Assembly (NCBI RefSeq): GCF_030463565.1
Contig: NC_134643.1
Span: forward strand, 210,976,583-211,040,582
Reading direction: 5' to 3'
Length of the DNA: 64,000 nt
DNA from: Pelecanus crispus
Lineage: Eukaryota > Chordata > Aves > Pelecaniformes > Pelecanidae
Shown here: piece by piece, positions 1-11,578 of the stretch
Numbering within the stretch: the first letter of the stretch is position 1
Layout: each line of letters begins with the position of its first letter
The notes under the pieces: model-generated
Told to the model about the DNA's origin: nothing
Seen by the model: only the letters and a program-made list of their open reading frames with translations
Database searches by the model: none
Position numbers and translations under genes: made by a program

Positions 1-1370
1 AGAAACTGCGCGGCCTCAGAGCAAAGAGCACAATCCAGGCCTCCGGTTTTGAAGGAAAGCCAATTTTCTTGAGAGGTCCAGAGAGGACTGTGCAGTGCTA
101 TTGCAAAATAATTAAGAATTTAAAGCTTCTTTTATCCTGAGTATTTTTGCAGGCAAAAAAAGAATTTATCTGCAAAACACCTACCTCTGAAGCAGTTCCA
201 TCTGTAGGTGTGTGGTGGTGTACCCCCCCCTATTCCTCTTTCTCTTCAATGGCTTTACGATCTCAGGAGTTCCAGGCCGCAGTTTTTGTGTAGAGAGTTG
301 GTCAGTTAAGCGCTCCTTAATTGTACCAGAAACTCCTACATGGGTGGAGTAGAGAGGGGCCCTGTTCTTATCAAGATTCATATTATGGCTAACGAGGGGA
401 ACGAGAACAAACAGCTACCCCGGACAGCCTTGAAACAGGGTGGTATCATCGCTGCTGGAATTCCAGCAACAAGCCGACCCGAATTGTGGCTCGGATGGAA
501 ATTTACTGGTGATTACAGTCAATCATCTCACAATCCTATAAACGGCAGTCCTAAGTGAGGCCCTTTGAGCTCTCCTGGACTGCCGCGGGCTGCACCAGCA
601 TCTCCCTCTGATCGAAATGTCTCTCGGAGTCAGCAAAAACTAGCAGAAGCCGAAAGTCTGCTGCCACCAGAACTCCATTGCCGGAGATCGACAACGGAGC
701 CTGGGCTGCTGATATTCTTCACTCCTCGAGGCTCTACTCTTGCCCGTTGAGAACTGCCAAGGCATTAGACGTATTTCACTAAACTCGAGGGGAACTTTTA
801 ACAGGTATACCATTTTCATATATGCATTTATATTTGTGAGTGTGCATGCATGAATCAATTTAAGTAGTTTGTAGATGTATGATTTAATTTTAAAGGGAGT
901 TTTATATTGCTGTATTATTCTTATAGCATTACTCTCCTAAACAGTTGACCAAGTCTGAGACTAAGACTAGACCTAGCCACACCTAGGCTCCTCTCTGAGA
1001 AGGAGTTTAGAAAGCAAGGGGGTCTAGTCTAAACCTTGTGACTCAATGGGTGGGTCCCCCTTATTCCATATATACGCAATCCTTTTATGAATCATTCTAA
1101 CTCAGTGTGATTTAATTATCTTTTATGCACTTCTATGTAGTAATAGAGTGAACCTTGCCGTCTTCGAATCTGTAACTAAGTCACTGTTTTGATCAATTTT
1201 GTCTAATCACCTTATTAATCATTGATGATTGAGTGCTATTGAAAATATTATAATCAAATTCTGCAATTTGCTACAAGTAAATTCTAACTGTTACTAAATC
1301 AAACTGTGTAAAGTCACTCATTCATAGTGAATTGACATAATCAGCAGGATTCACAAACCTGCATTCATGA
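1..1370 (+). repeat. probable old LTR-retroelement (ERVL-like) sequence, possibly chimeric
   Basis: No gene is recognised here. The first 800 bases are more GC-rich than the flank and hold only short ORFs (66-72 codons) without recognisable domains. A 16-base perfect palindrome, TGCTGGAATTCCAGCA, sits near 454-469, and a splice-donor-like ACAG|GTAT follows at about 800-807. From about 900 to 1370 the sequence is AT-rich, with a TATA-like CCATATATA near 1066. The whole stretch resembles avian ERVL-type LTR and leader sequence from memory, but I see no protease, RT or integrase motif, no clear TG...CA ends and no target-site duplication. It runs off the left edge. Orientation and class are inference. 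Confidence 0.35.
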
Positions 1371-1503
1371 CAAGGTGGGAATGAAATGTGATCTATTTAA
1401 AAATAAATTTAAAATGAAAAGGTATTTTAAAGATAAACTTAAAGCCAATGGTCCTTTAAAGTAAAATTGCAATAACAAGAAAGTAATGGCTTAATGGAAC
1501 TTA

Positions 1504-3345
1504 GAATCAATCATAGAATGGTTTGGGTTGGAAGAGACCTTAAAGATCACCCTGTTCTAACCACCCTGCCATGGGCAGGGACAGCTGCCACTAGACCAGG
1601 TTGCTCAAAGCCCCATCCAACCCAGCCTTGAACATTTCCAGGGGTGGGGCATCCACAACTTCTCTGGGCAACCTGTTCCAGCGTCTCACAACCCTCATAA
1701 TAAAAAATTTCTTCCTTATATCTAATCTAAGTCTACCCTCTTTCAGTTTAAAGCCATTACCCCTTGTCCTATCATTACCTGCCCTTGTAAAAAGTCCCTC
1801 TTCAGCTTTCTTGTAGACCCCCTTGAAGCACTGGAAGGCTGCTATAAGGTCCCTCTGGAGCCTTCTCTTCTCCAGGCTGAACAACCCCAACTCTCTCAGC
1901 ATGTCATAGGAGAGGTGCTCCAGCCCTCTGATTATCTTTGTGACCCTCCTCTGGACTCGCTCCAACAGGTCCATGTTCTTCTTATGCTGCGGGCTCCAGA
2001 GCTGAACGCAGTACTGCAGGTGGGTTCTCACAAGAGCAGAGCAGAAGGGGAGAATGACCTCCCTTGACCTGCTGGTCATGCTTCTTTTGATGCAGCCCAG
2101 TATATGGTTGGCTTCCTGGGCTGCAAGCGCACATTGCTGGGTCATGTTGAGCTTCTCATCAACCAACACCCCCAAGTCTTTCTCTTCAGTGTTGCTCTCA
2201 ATCCACCCTCTGCCCAGCCTGAATTTGTGCTTGGGATCGCCCCAACCCATGTGCAGGATCTTGCACTTGGCCTTGTTGAACTTAATGAGGTGCACATGGG
2301 CCCACCTCTCAAGCCTGTTGAGGTCCCTCTGGATGACATCCCTTCCCTCCAGCATGTCGACCAAACCACACAGCTTGGTGTTGTCAGCAATCTTGCTGAG
2401 GGAGCACTCAATCCCACCATCCATGTCACCAACAAAGATGTTAAACAGCACCGGTCCCAATAGTGATCCCTGAGCAATGCCACTCGTCACTGGTCTCCAC
2501 TTGGACATTGAGCTGTTGACCACAACTCTTTGAGTGTGACCATCCGGCCAATTCCTTGTACACTGAGTGGTCCACCCATCAAATCCATGTCTCTCCAATT
2601 TAGAGACAAGGATGTTGCGTGGAACAATGTCAAATGCTTTGCACAAGTCCAGGTAGATGACATCAGTTGCTCCTCCCTTATCCACCAATGCTGTAACCCC
2701 ATCGTAGAAGGCCACTGAATTTGTCGGGCACGATTTGCCCTTAGTGAAGCCATGTTGGCTGTCACCAATGACCTCCTTATTTTCCGTGTGTCTTAGCATA
2801 ATTTTCAGGAGGGTCTGCTCCCTGATCTTGCTGGGCACAGAGGTGAGACTGACTGCCCTGTGGTTCCCCAGGTCTTCCTTTTTTCCCTTTTTAAAAATGG
2901 GATTATGTTTCCCCTTTTCCAGTCAGTGGGAACTTCACCAGACTGCCATGATTTCTTAAATATGATGGATAGTGGCTTAGCAACTTCATTTGCCAGTTCC
3001 CTCAGGACCCGCGGATGCATCTCATCAGGTCCCATGGACTTGTGCACCTTCAGGTTCCTTAGAGGGTCTCAAACCTGATCGTCTCCTACAGTGGGCGTTT
3101 CTTCATTCTCACAGTCCCTGCCTTTGCCTTCTGTGCCTTGAGCACTTTCTGGTGAAGACTGAGGCAAAAAAGTCATAGAGTACCTCAGCCTTCCCCATAT
3201 CCCAGGTAACCAGGTCTCCTGTTTCCTTCCAGAGAGGGCCCACATCTTCCCTAGTCTTCCTTTTATCACTGACTTACCTATAGAAACTTTTCTTGTTGCC
3301 CTTGACGTCCCTGGCCAGATTTAACTTGGCTAACTCCCCTCATCT
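1504..3345 (-). mobile_element. CR1 LINE, 5'-truncated, about 1.8 kb
   Basis: On the minus strand this reads as the second half of a CR1 retrotransposon. Its 3' end, at low coordinates, carries the CR1 signature: one ATAGAATG tail unit, then the antisense GGTTGGAAGAGACCTT motif. The upstream part encodes the endonuclease-RT linker and reverse transcriptase. The 5' end stops in the linker at about 3345 with no endonuclease, the usual 5' truncation from target-primed reverse transcription. It lies in DNA downstream of DYNC2H1. No target-site duplication could be fixed. The protein remnant is listed separately. Confidence 0.93.
1591..3047 (-). pseudogene. CR1 ORF2 reverse transcriptase remnant
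   Basis: This is the CR1 polyprotein region for reverse transcription. The N-terminal piece (3047-2805) has the [14 protein letters not shown] and [15 protein letters not shown] blocks. A frameshift near 2840-2870 leads into a 415-codon open frame (2838-1591). That frame contains [26 protein letters not shown] (palm motif A), [14 protein letters not shown] (motif B) and then [11 protein letters not shown] where RTs carry the F/YADD catalytic motif. The second catalytic aspartate is Asn here, so activity is not expected even without the frameshift. The C-terminal part ([39 protein letters not shown]) is the typical CR1 tail. The long open frame suggests moderate age. Confidence 0.9.
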
Positions 3346-4066
3346 AATTAAAGGTGATGGGCAACCTCTAATGTTACAATATTTGGCTTATCTTGTCAAT
3401 GAAGGAGCACTGGGATAGTGCTGTTCAACAGGATGTGAACATTGTGGGAAGCAATTTACTTGAGTATGCAGACACCAAATGGAATAAAAAGATCGTATGG
3501 TGTTATCTGAAACATTGTGACCACCTGATCATAAAAAAAAGGAAAAACATAGTTCAGAATTCTCAAAAACAGAAAAATGAGTTGAAGATGATTAGATGGA
3601 AAACATTTTTTTTCTATCAAGAGACTCTGAAAGACTGTGATTGTTTCATTCAGGAGGAAATTATTAATAGGGGATATCATAAACATGTATAAAGTAAAGA
3701 ATCTAGAAAGAAAACCCCAGTTTCTCAGAAGTATCTCTCGGGTTCAAAATTTCAGACAACTCAAGGAAGGTTTGTACATACATATATATGCATTACAGGA
3801 ACATTCAGGGATCTACTAGTTAACATAGGGTACCCTGGAGAGGGAATGAAATCTGCCTTTTGGAAAAACTAATACAACCTTTAGTTTGTAGGAAAGAGAA
3901 GGAAATTTAAACAGCTTTACTGTATCGCTTTTGCCTGTTGCTGGGTATGCTACAGTTTTTTTTATAATATTTGATAGTGGCCACTGGCCAACAGTGGTGG
4001 CATACTGGATCCATTGGCACATAGTCCTGATCTAAACCAGCAATTTTCACCTGCCAGTCAAGACTT
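3346..4066. other. intergenic, nothing recognised
   Basis: AT-rich sequence between two CR1 copies. It holds a 99-codon plus-strand ORF (3393-3692) of low complexity, Lys/Asn-rich, with no recognisable domain and no splice context. I treat it as chance. Confidence 0.6.
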
Positions 4067-4375
4067 AGAATCATAGAATCATAGAATCATAGAATCATCT
4101 AGGTTGGAAAAGACCTTTAAGATCATCCAGTCCAACCATTAACCTACACTACCAAGCCCACTCTAGACTAATCAAGGGTAGACCAGACTAAACCATATCC
4201 CGAAGTGCCACATCTACCCGTTTTTTAAACGCCTCCAGGGATGGTGACTCCACCACCTCTCTGGGCAGCCTGTTCCAATGCCTGACCACCCTTTCCGTAA
4301 AGAAATTTTTCCTAATTTCCAGTCTAAACCTCCCCTGGCGCAGCTTAAGCCCATTTCCTCTCGTCCTAAACTTGA
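4067..4375 (-). mobile_element. CR1 3'-end fragment
   Basis: It begins with about three head-to-tail copies of the 8-mer ATCATAGA (the CR1 3' tail read in antisense), followed by GGTTGGAAAAGACCTTTAAG and the antisense of the CR1 RT C-terminal tail (CCACCTCTCTGGGCAGCCTG, then the AAGAAATTTTTCCTAATTTC block). It ends at about 4375, so only about 300 bp is present. It is strongly similar to the copies at 44823 and 59909 and belongs to the same subfamily group. Confidence 0.93.
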
Positions 4376-6647
4376 TCAGGTGCTTCCTAAATTTGACTCA
4401 TCTTTGCATTATTCCACTGCATGAGTATTTTCTGTATGTGAAGGCATACAATTCCACATCAAGTCGATATTTTTATACTGTGGATTAAATTCTGCTCTTC
4501 AGGGCAGCTAGCATGATGCCAGTGGCTGACTGGGTCTTCAGACTGCAATTGCATCAGATTCAAGTAGTGAAGCACTCTCTACCATTCCTCAACAAGCATG
4601 GCAGATTCATTATTTGAGATTCTTCAATTATTTTTAATTTTTTTCTATTTAATTTTTAGCTTTATTTTTATTTAATTTTACTCTTTTTTACCATCAACTT
4701 TTTATTGGTTTGTTAATTACCATGTTTCATTTGCTTTTTTGAAGTCTGCATCAGCTTTCTTGTACTTCAGTTGAGACTGGTTTCCAGTCTCACCAGTTTG
4801 GACCTTTTCATTTACATCCAATGAAAGAGAATGAATTCAATGAATAGTAGACTAAAATATATTTCAAACATCTAGTTTAAGCTATTTAAAAATGAGCTTT
4901 ACAGGGATTAATTACATTGACATCACAGACACATGACGGTAATTTTGACTTGCCTGTGGCAATACAAATGTCACATCTCATCAGCTCACTCCTAGAAGCA
5001 GCTTTATGCTAGGAAGTGATCGGCTTGAAACCTTCAGGTCTGTTCCTTGTTACTTCAGAAGTCCATCAGGAAGTGCAGTCAGGGTACTTTTATTCATATT
5101 AATTCCTATGATTGTGTTTTTGCTGCTCCAGGCGATCCCTAGAAGCAGGTGTGATACAGTCTATTCTTTTATATGAACTGGATCATAACTGCCAAGATAA
5201 AAGATTCTTCATTCTCTCCTAACACTTATTTCAGTTAAGTTTTCCCTCATTTTAACTTACCTTAATGGCCAACCAGATATCAGATGAGTTAGTGGAAGGA
5301 AGGAAGGAAGGAAGACATGGATCCCCTTTCTTACTGTTAATATGTCTTTGCACCAATTATTTGACAAAGCAGCAGTATCTGCAAAGTAAAAATTGGTTGT
5401 TTACCTCTTTTTCAGGATGATCAATTATTTGGCATCTGAGAGAGAGACAGAGAGGGTACACAGGTTAAGAGATAACCTACCCTTGTGGACAGCATGCCTG
5501 AATGTAGCAAAAGCAGTAAAATTAATGCAGACTTCTCCTTGAAGAAATATGCCATTGTACTGAAGAGTGACAGCAAATATCCTGGCCTGGGATTCCTGCT
5601 CTGGTAAAGATCAAGCAGGAAATTGAGATTCTCAGCTGTTGTAAAATGTCACAACACTACTCACGCTCTCCCTCCATCTCTCCCTCTCTCAAGCTTTTTG
5701 TTGAACAGCTTAGTTCCTTTTTCCCAACTTCTGCCACATTGTGCAAGTCCCTGTACGCTGTATCAAATTATTTTCCTGATTCCATCAATAAGTTTAAAGC
5801 TTTTTTAACGGTTAGCAAATATGACTTAAAAATTCATGCTGACCTTTCTTGATTTTAAAATAGTTGAGTATCAAATTGTATTGGTTTACAATTTCAGAAA
5901 GTTTTGCAAACATAGAAAAAAGGTTTTATGGAGGACTGTTAATAAAAGTGAACTTTTCATTCCCTCAGAACCACAGCCCACTAGATGATGGTTTAGACAA
6001 CATATTGAGTAGTGAGGCAACATTATGCTTGAATTCCTTTAGGACTATTGGATGAGGACTGTCTGGCCATGACAACTTGTTACTTACTAGTCATTTTCTC
6101 AGTTCCTTCTAAAACTTTTTGACAGGACAATTTGAGATGATTCCCAAGGCCTATCCTTTATTTTAAAAAGAAAGAGAGAGAGAAATCAATGTGGGAACCT
6201 CCCTCAGCTTTTCTGAAATAAATACTGATGTGAAGAATTTAGGTTTGTGTTGTGGTCTTATCTTCCCTGAGTACTCCTTTTACACTTAAATCATCTAATA
6301 ACCCAATACTCTCCTTGGCAGGCATCCTGCTTCTGATGTGTGTTCAGAACATTTATTTTTGTTTTTATGCCTTAAGTGAGGTTCCTCTAAATTGTTTTTG
6401 GCCTGCCCTATTCTGGTTTTACATTTCATTCATCTATTTATTCTGTGAACTGCTTAATTTTCTATTGACTTACCCCTGAATTTGTTGATAGCTTATGAGG
6501 CAGCAGTAAAACTGAAGGACTTGCAGGTCATTTCTACATGGAGTACAAAGTAGAAAGAGCAGAGTGACATTATTTTCTTACTGTATTTTATACACTTTGA
6601 TTGGAACAATGAACATGTAACTAATCTGACTTTCTTTTGTTCAAAGC
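4376..6647. other. intergenic, AT-rich
   Basis: No gene, RNA or complete mobile element is recognised. It contains a GGAA microsatellite (5294-5314) and GA-rich patches near 5438-5453 and 6170-6183. All ORFs are short (61-75 codons), with no domain. Confidence 0.6.
5294..5314. repeat. (GGAA)n microsatellite
   Basis: About five perfect GGAA units. GGAA runs can bind ETS-family factors, but nothing here shows such a use. Confidence 0.9.
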
Positions 6648-7040
6648 ATAGTATCATTCAGGTTGGAGGGGACCCTGGGAGTTCCCCAACAGCAGGGTCA
6701 GCTCTGAGGCCAGAACAGATTGCTCAGGGTTTTATCCAGTCAAGTTTTCAAAACCTCCAAGCGTGGTGACTGTATAACCTCTCTGGGCAACCTGTGCCAC
6801 TGCCTGACTGTCCCCTGTCCTCCTGCCATGCAACTTGATAACCTCCTTGTAGGCAATGGCAAGCTGCTAATAAGTCCCTCCCAGCAAAGCTGCCTCTTCT
6901 CCAGGCTGAACAAGTCCAGTTCCTCAAGCCTCTCCCCATAAGGCATGTGCTCCAGCCCCCTGAGCATCTTGGTGGCCTCCACTGAACTGTCTCAAGTTTT
7001 CCAGTGTCTTTCTTGTATTGGAAGACTCAGAACTGTCCAG
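6648..7040 (-). mobile_element. diverged CR1 fragment
   Basis: Antisense CR1 RT tail, clearly older than the other copies. It opens with ATAGTATCATTCAGGTTGG in place of the canonical tail, then shows ACCTCTCTGGGCAACCTGTG, a TCTTCTCCAGGCTGAACAAG block and GCTCCAGCCCCCTGAGCATC in the expected order, with indels. Minus-strand residues such as LFSLEKRQL remain readable. The 5' limit is uncertain (7020-7060). Confidence 0.85.
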
Positions 7041-8925
7041 TCATTCTTGAGTTACACATTCCTCTCTTGCCTCTGCAAACTGCTGGCTTGTGCCACTCTC
7101 TCTCAACAGTCAACCACAATTTTTGGTGTCTGAATGCTGGTCCCTTTCTCCACAATCTCAGCCAAAACCAGCCATGGAATCTGTGGCTATGTCTAAACTA
7201 GGGGAGCGAGGACTGTGCCCAAGTTACCTTGTCGACATTCCCTTGCAATAAGAGAGACAGGCTGTGCATCAGGCACTCTCTTGCATCCTGATTTCTACAG
7301 AAAAGGGTAAGGAACCTGGACAGTGTTTTGCTATATGGTGTAGCTTAGTGTGTAAGTGTAGGTACTACCCATATGATGTGAAAGGGAGTGGGGACTGTTA
7401 TCCCCCCCGTGTGCAGCTGCTGAAAGTACAACTCCAAAAGGTCTAATAAAGAAGTCAAAACAGGACATTAGCTACTTACTGATATCCTTATAAAGCTTTG
7501 AGAAGCAGTCATGGCATTGTTTCCTTTTTTATTTAAAAATTTTAATCATAGTTTTAAGGTGTGACTCCCAAAAGTGAAGTGCCTTCCCTAGACAATCCTA
7601 CTGATGAGTTTGTTTCCTTTTTATTATGAAGGGCACAAAAGCAATGATCACATTTACTTGGGAGCTCACTTGCTCCTGCTGCTGATTCTTCATGGAACTC
7701 TGACTACAAGAGGAGTTATCTGTGCGAGAGGATCTTTCTTTAGCGTAACTGTCATTTTCAACAACAAATTATGGCATTTAACCTCAGATGCCAAAGGGAA
7801 AGTGTAATCTCTCCTTCCCACGGACAGCCTGTGAGGACGGTGCTTCAGGAGGTCCAGTGAAGTTACTCCTAGAGAAAGAGCTTGAAGGAAAAGTTTCTTG
7901 ATCCTCTACAAAGGGGAGAAAGAAAAACTGGAAGCAAAAGTTAGAAAAGAATAAGAGGTGGTTTCATGTAGATGATACTGGAACACAACTGGCCAGTGTC
8001 TGTTTTCATTTAAACTCCATTGGAACAGTAACAGACCACTGCGCTCTTTATGATAGATATGACTTTTACTCCTTCACATCTCTTTGCATCCCATCCTCTC
8101 CTTAACTCATCAGAAGAATTCTTCCCAGCATTTACGTAACCATGAGTGAAACTCCTCTTTCAGGGGATGCAGGCTAGATGTCCCAGTGTGGTACACTGTG
8201 TTCAAAGTGATGAACAAAATCTCTTTCTGCAGAGATGAAAATTAAGTATGCTCTTACAAGGGACATTTTGTGTTTTCCCAATGCCTGACAGTTCCTTCCA
8301 ATGAAGAAAGTTCACACTGAAAAAAATGCAAATACAAACACTTTTTTCTTTGAAAATGCTGAAATTAAATATAGGCTGGCTCTTGACTTCCAGTTTTCTG
8401 GCTTTTTCTCTGACATACAGTCTTGTGATTTGCAGAAGTTATTTTTATAGATGCTAACTATTAGAGTCACACAAAATGTATATATACCTGAAGTGCTGTC
8501 TTCACAGTATCAGTGAGGTGTTTGCTGTATCTTTATTATGATGGAAATGTACTGGAGTCCAAATATCCTTTTAAATTCCAATTTACTAAGTTTTCTTCTC
8601 ATTTTTGATACGCTGTTTTCTTACAAAAATCGTAAGACAAATATTTCAAAGCCAGCTGAGTAAGAACAAGCGGGAGTGGACAGGGCAGTATCAGTAAATG
8701 ATATTGGGTTTTTCACTCATTTAATCCTTATTGGAACGCAAAGGATAGAAACATCACTTCAGAGACCTACCTACAATGAACTGGAAGGCTCAGTATTTAC
8801 TGGACGCTTGCCTTCCCTAAAATGGGTTTCCTCTTCTCACGTCACAGCGTTCCTGATACTGGTAGCTTAAATGGCTCCTCTTTGTTTCCAGACATTTCAC
8901 AGGATTATGCAACTACAGAACAGCT
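7041..8925. other. intergenic, nothing recognised
   Basis: Unique-looking AT-rich sequence. No splice-bounded exon, RNA gene or recognisable repeat was found. Confidence 0.55.
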
Positions 8926-9545
8926 GAGTCTGGAAAGCATCTCTGGAGTTCATCTAGTCCTACCCAACTTCTCAAAGCATGGTCATCTAAAGCAGGTTGC
9001 TAAGGACTTTGTCCAGCTGGGCTTTGATTATCTCCAAGGATGAGACTCCACAACCTCTCTGGGCAACCTGTGCCACTGCTTGGTCACCCTTAAGAGTAAA
9101 GAAAAAAATTGTTATATTGAAATGAAATTTCATGCATTTCAGTTTGTGCCCATTTCGTCTTTTTCTTTCGCTGGGCACCACTGAGAAGAGTCTGGCTTCC
9201 TCTTCTTTACTAGCCCCCATCACATATTATTTATAAACACTGATATAAGCCCCCTGAACCTTCTCTTCTCCAGGCTGAGCAGTCCCAGCTCTCGCAGCCT
9301 CTCCTTGTGTGTCACATGCCCCAGTCCCTTAATCACCTTCATGGCCCTTCTCTGGACTCGCTCCAGTATGCCTGTGTCTCTCTTGTACTGGGCAGCCCAG
9401 CACTGGACCCAGAAGTCGAGATGTGTCTCACCAATACTGAGCAGAGAAGGATCACCTCCCTCGACCTGCTGGCCACGCTCTGCCTGATGCAGCCCAGGAA
9501 GCTGTTGGTCTTCCCATGCTGCAAGGGCATACTTCTCCTCACTGT
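8926..9545 (-). mobile_element. old CR1 fragment with RT tail
   Basis: Antisense CR1 without the 8-mer tail. It starts at a degraded CTGGAAAGCATCTCTGGAG block and continues through CCACAACCTCTCTGGGCAAC, TCTTCTCCAGGCTGAGCAGT and CTGGACTCGCTCCAGTATGC. On the minus strand the residues [18 protein letters not shown] and LGLLSLEKRRF identify the RT C-terminal region. It is 5'-truncated near 9545. Frameshifts break the reading frame. Confidence 0.88.
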
Positions 9546-9874
9546 TTCTTCTTCCCATGCAGATAGTGAAGATGTACAGAAACAGCTGCAAACAGGCCAG
9601 AGTCAGAGCCAGTGCCTTATCCACTTCCACAACCAAGGCATCTCTTTAAGTACCAAGAAATTCACTTGGTGAATCACTTATTTCTAAAAAGAACTACATC
9701 ACAACTATCTATAAGCATTTTTTAAGACATAGCTGCTTATTCAGCACTGCTGATAAGAAAATTTCCTTCGGAACAGACTGTTGATGCAATGTTATATATA
9801 CTATAAATTGTCTTCACCTTTCAAACCCCCCTAACTTTTCTGCGCCGGTCTCTCACGAGGGACTAGTCCACAGT

Positions 9875-9888
9875 ACCATCTAGTGGCA
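9875..9888 (-). promoter_or_regulatory. CTCF-like motif (candidate)
   Basis: On the minus strand the bases read CCACTAGATGG followed by T. This matches the well-known CTCF core (CCASYAGRKGGC) except at the last core base. It lies in a locally CpG-containing patch (9840-9920) within AT-rich DNA. One near-match in 64 kb can be chance, and binding is not shown by sequence alone. Confidence 0.3.
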
Positions 9889-11557
9889 GACGTTGATGTG
9901 ACCATGCCCATCACAAAACCGCTCATAAGCGTTGACATTTCTTAGCAATCTCAGTAGAGAGATAAAAAGGTATGAAACACCCTCTTACAGTTGGAATAGC
10001 ATGAGAAGAACTCACCTTGTCAGGGACTGAGAGGAGTTAGACAGCTCTGACAATGAAATTGCCTATCCAGTACACTTCGTAAGTATGATTACTAATTACT
10101 TTCCCCAAAGATGACCTGTTAAGAAGATTCTTGTTTGCTGCTCTGAAAAAATAAGTGAATCTAACACTGGGTGAAAATATGAAGAATATCTCTGAGACTT
10201 CTTCTGAAGACAACTGGGGGACCTTACTTTCTCCTGAGATGCAAAGCCAGTAGTAATTCTGACACACTCTTCTTTAGAAATTGCTCCCAGTTAGAGTACA
10301 CATATCTGACATTCATCTTGAGCATCTGGTTATTGCTGTTTAGGTAACTTCTTTTCCCAGATCATCAAGCTAGAATGAACACTAGCCAGTATACGTACAC
10401 TGTACTCAATTATATGTGCTCTCAGTTAATTTCTGTGTTGAACAGGAACACACTAATGCAGATGGCTTTGATAACAAAAAAGAATAGCAGTGTACTGTAA
10501 CACAGCATGAATACCCAAATTCTTGCATTGACTAGCCTCTCATACCTACAATGTCATTCTAGAATCAGCCTGTGCAAAGCTTTGTGGATATTCTGTCATG
10601 ATTCTTTATGCATTATATATTTAACTAACTAAATAAAAAAATAATTTAAATTAAAAAAAAAGGAAAAAAACAACCCAATTTCCACAAAGATCATACCCTA
10701 AGAACCACTTCTCAGGCAAACTGCAGTCCATATTAACTGTAATTATTGTTGTGAAGCTGTTCAAATAAGTAACAGCAACTTTATTCTTTGATTTTCTAAA
10801 ACACATTAGTGAACTCCTTCTGTTTGTACCAAACCTATTGAAAGTGAAAAAAACCCCTGTTCTGTTGCTTTCTAAGCATCTTACACAAAGGTCATGAGAA
10901 CCAGAAATAAGAAATCTAGACCTTAAAAAGAGGCATTTCTTGAAACACATCAATTTAGTGAGCTCTGCTGTAAGCAGCTTCAGTAGCTGAAATGAAAAGA
11001 TACAGGAAACGGTGCTGAGTTATGCAGCCTCACACAAAGGAGGCGATGAGCTGAGGTGAAGGAAGATGGCCTCTGAAGCAGCAGAGTTTCCAAGGAAGCT
11101 TCTAATATATGAACTCTACTGCACTCACAAAGTTGTACACCTTCAGAGGAGAATGCAGCATAAGGACTTACAGACGGTGAGCTTGTTTTCTCAGATGTGA
11201 CCCACTCTCGTTTGTCTTCAGACTCTTCTACTTCTAGTTTCTTATTCACATCTTTCATTTTCAAATGATTAAAAATGTAAAAATTAAAAGGATTAAAGAA
11301 TGTATATGTAAAACTATACAAGAATTTCTATCTGTAGTCAAGCCTGCACATTTTTAGTATGGTAACCAGTACTAACTATAATTTATGTCAATGAAAGACA
11401 GTTTATCAGTTTAAGAGGTCGTATAATGATGCATATTTGATGCTTTTGAGCATGGAGTTCATTTTTTTCCCCCCTTCAGCTTGAATAATTACATAGCTGT
11501 TTTGGGAGAAATTACTGCTCTTCTGAGCACTGTTCTCCAAAAGCTGAAATAAAGAAA

Positions 11558-11578
11558 TGGGGGGGGGGGGGGGGGGGG
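11558..11578 (+). repeat. G21 homopolymer
   Basis: Twenty-one consecutive guanines. Such a run could form G-quadruplexes, and it is error-prone for sequencing and assembly, so its exact length is uncertain. It is not inside a recognised element. Confidence 0.95.

Noticed and set aside
3393..3692. 99-codon plus-strand ORF, Lys/Asn-rich
   Set aside because: Low-complexity composition typical of AT-rich DNA. No domain, splice sites or neighbouring exon.
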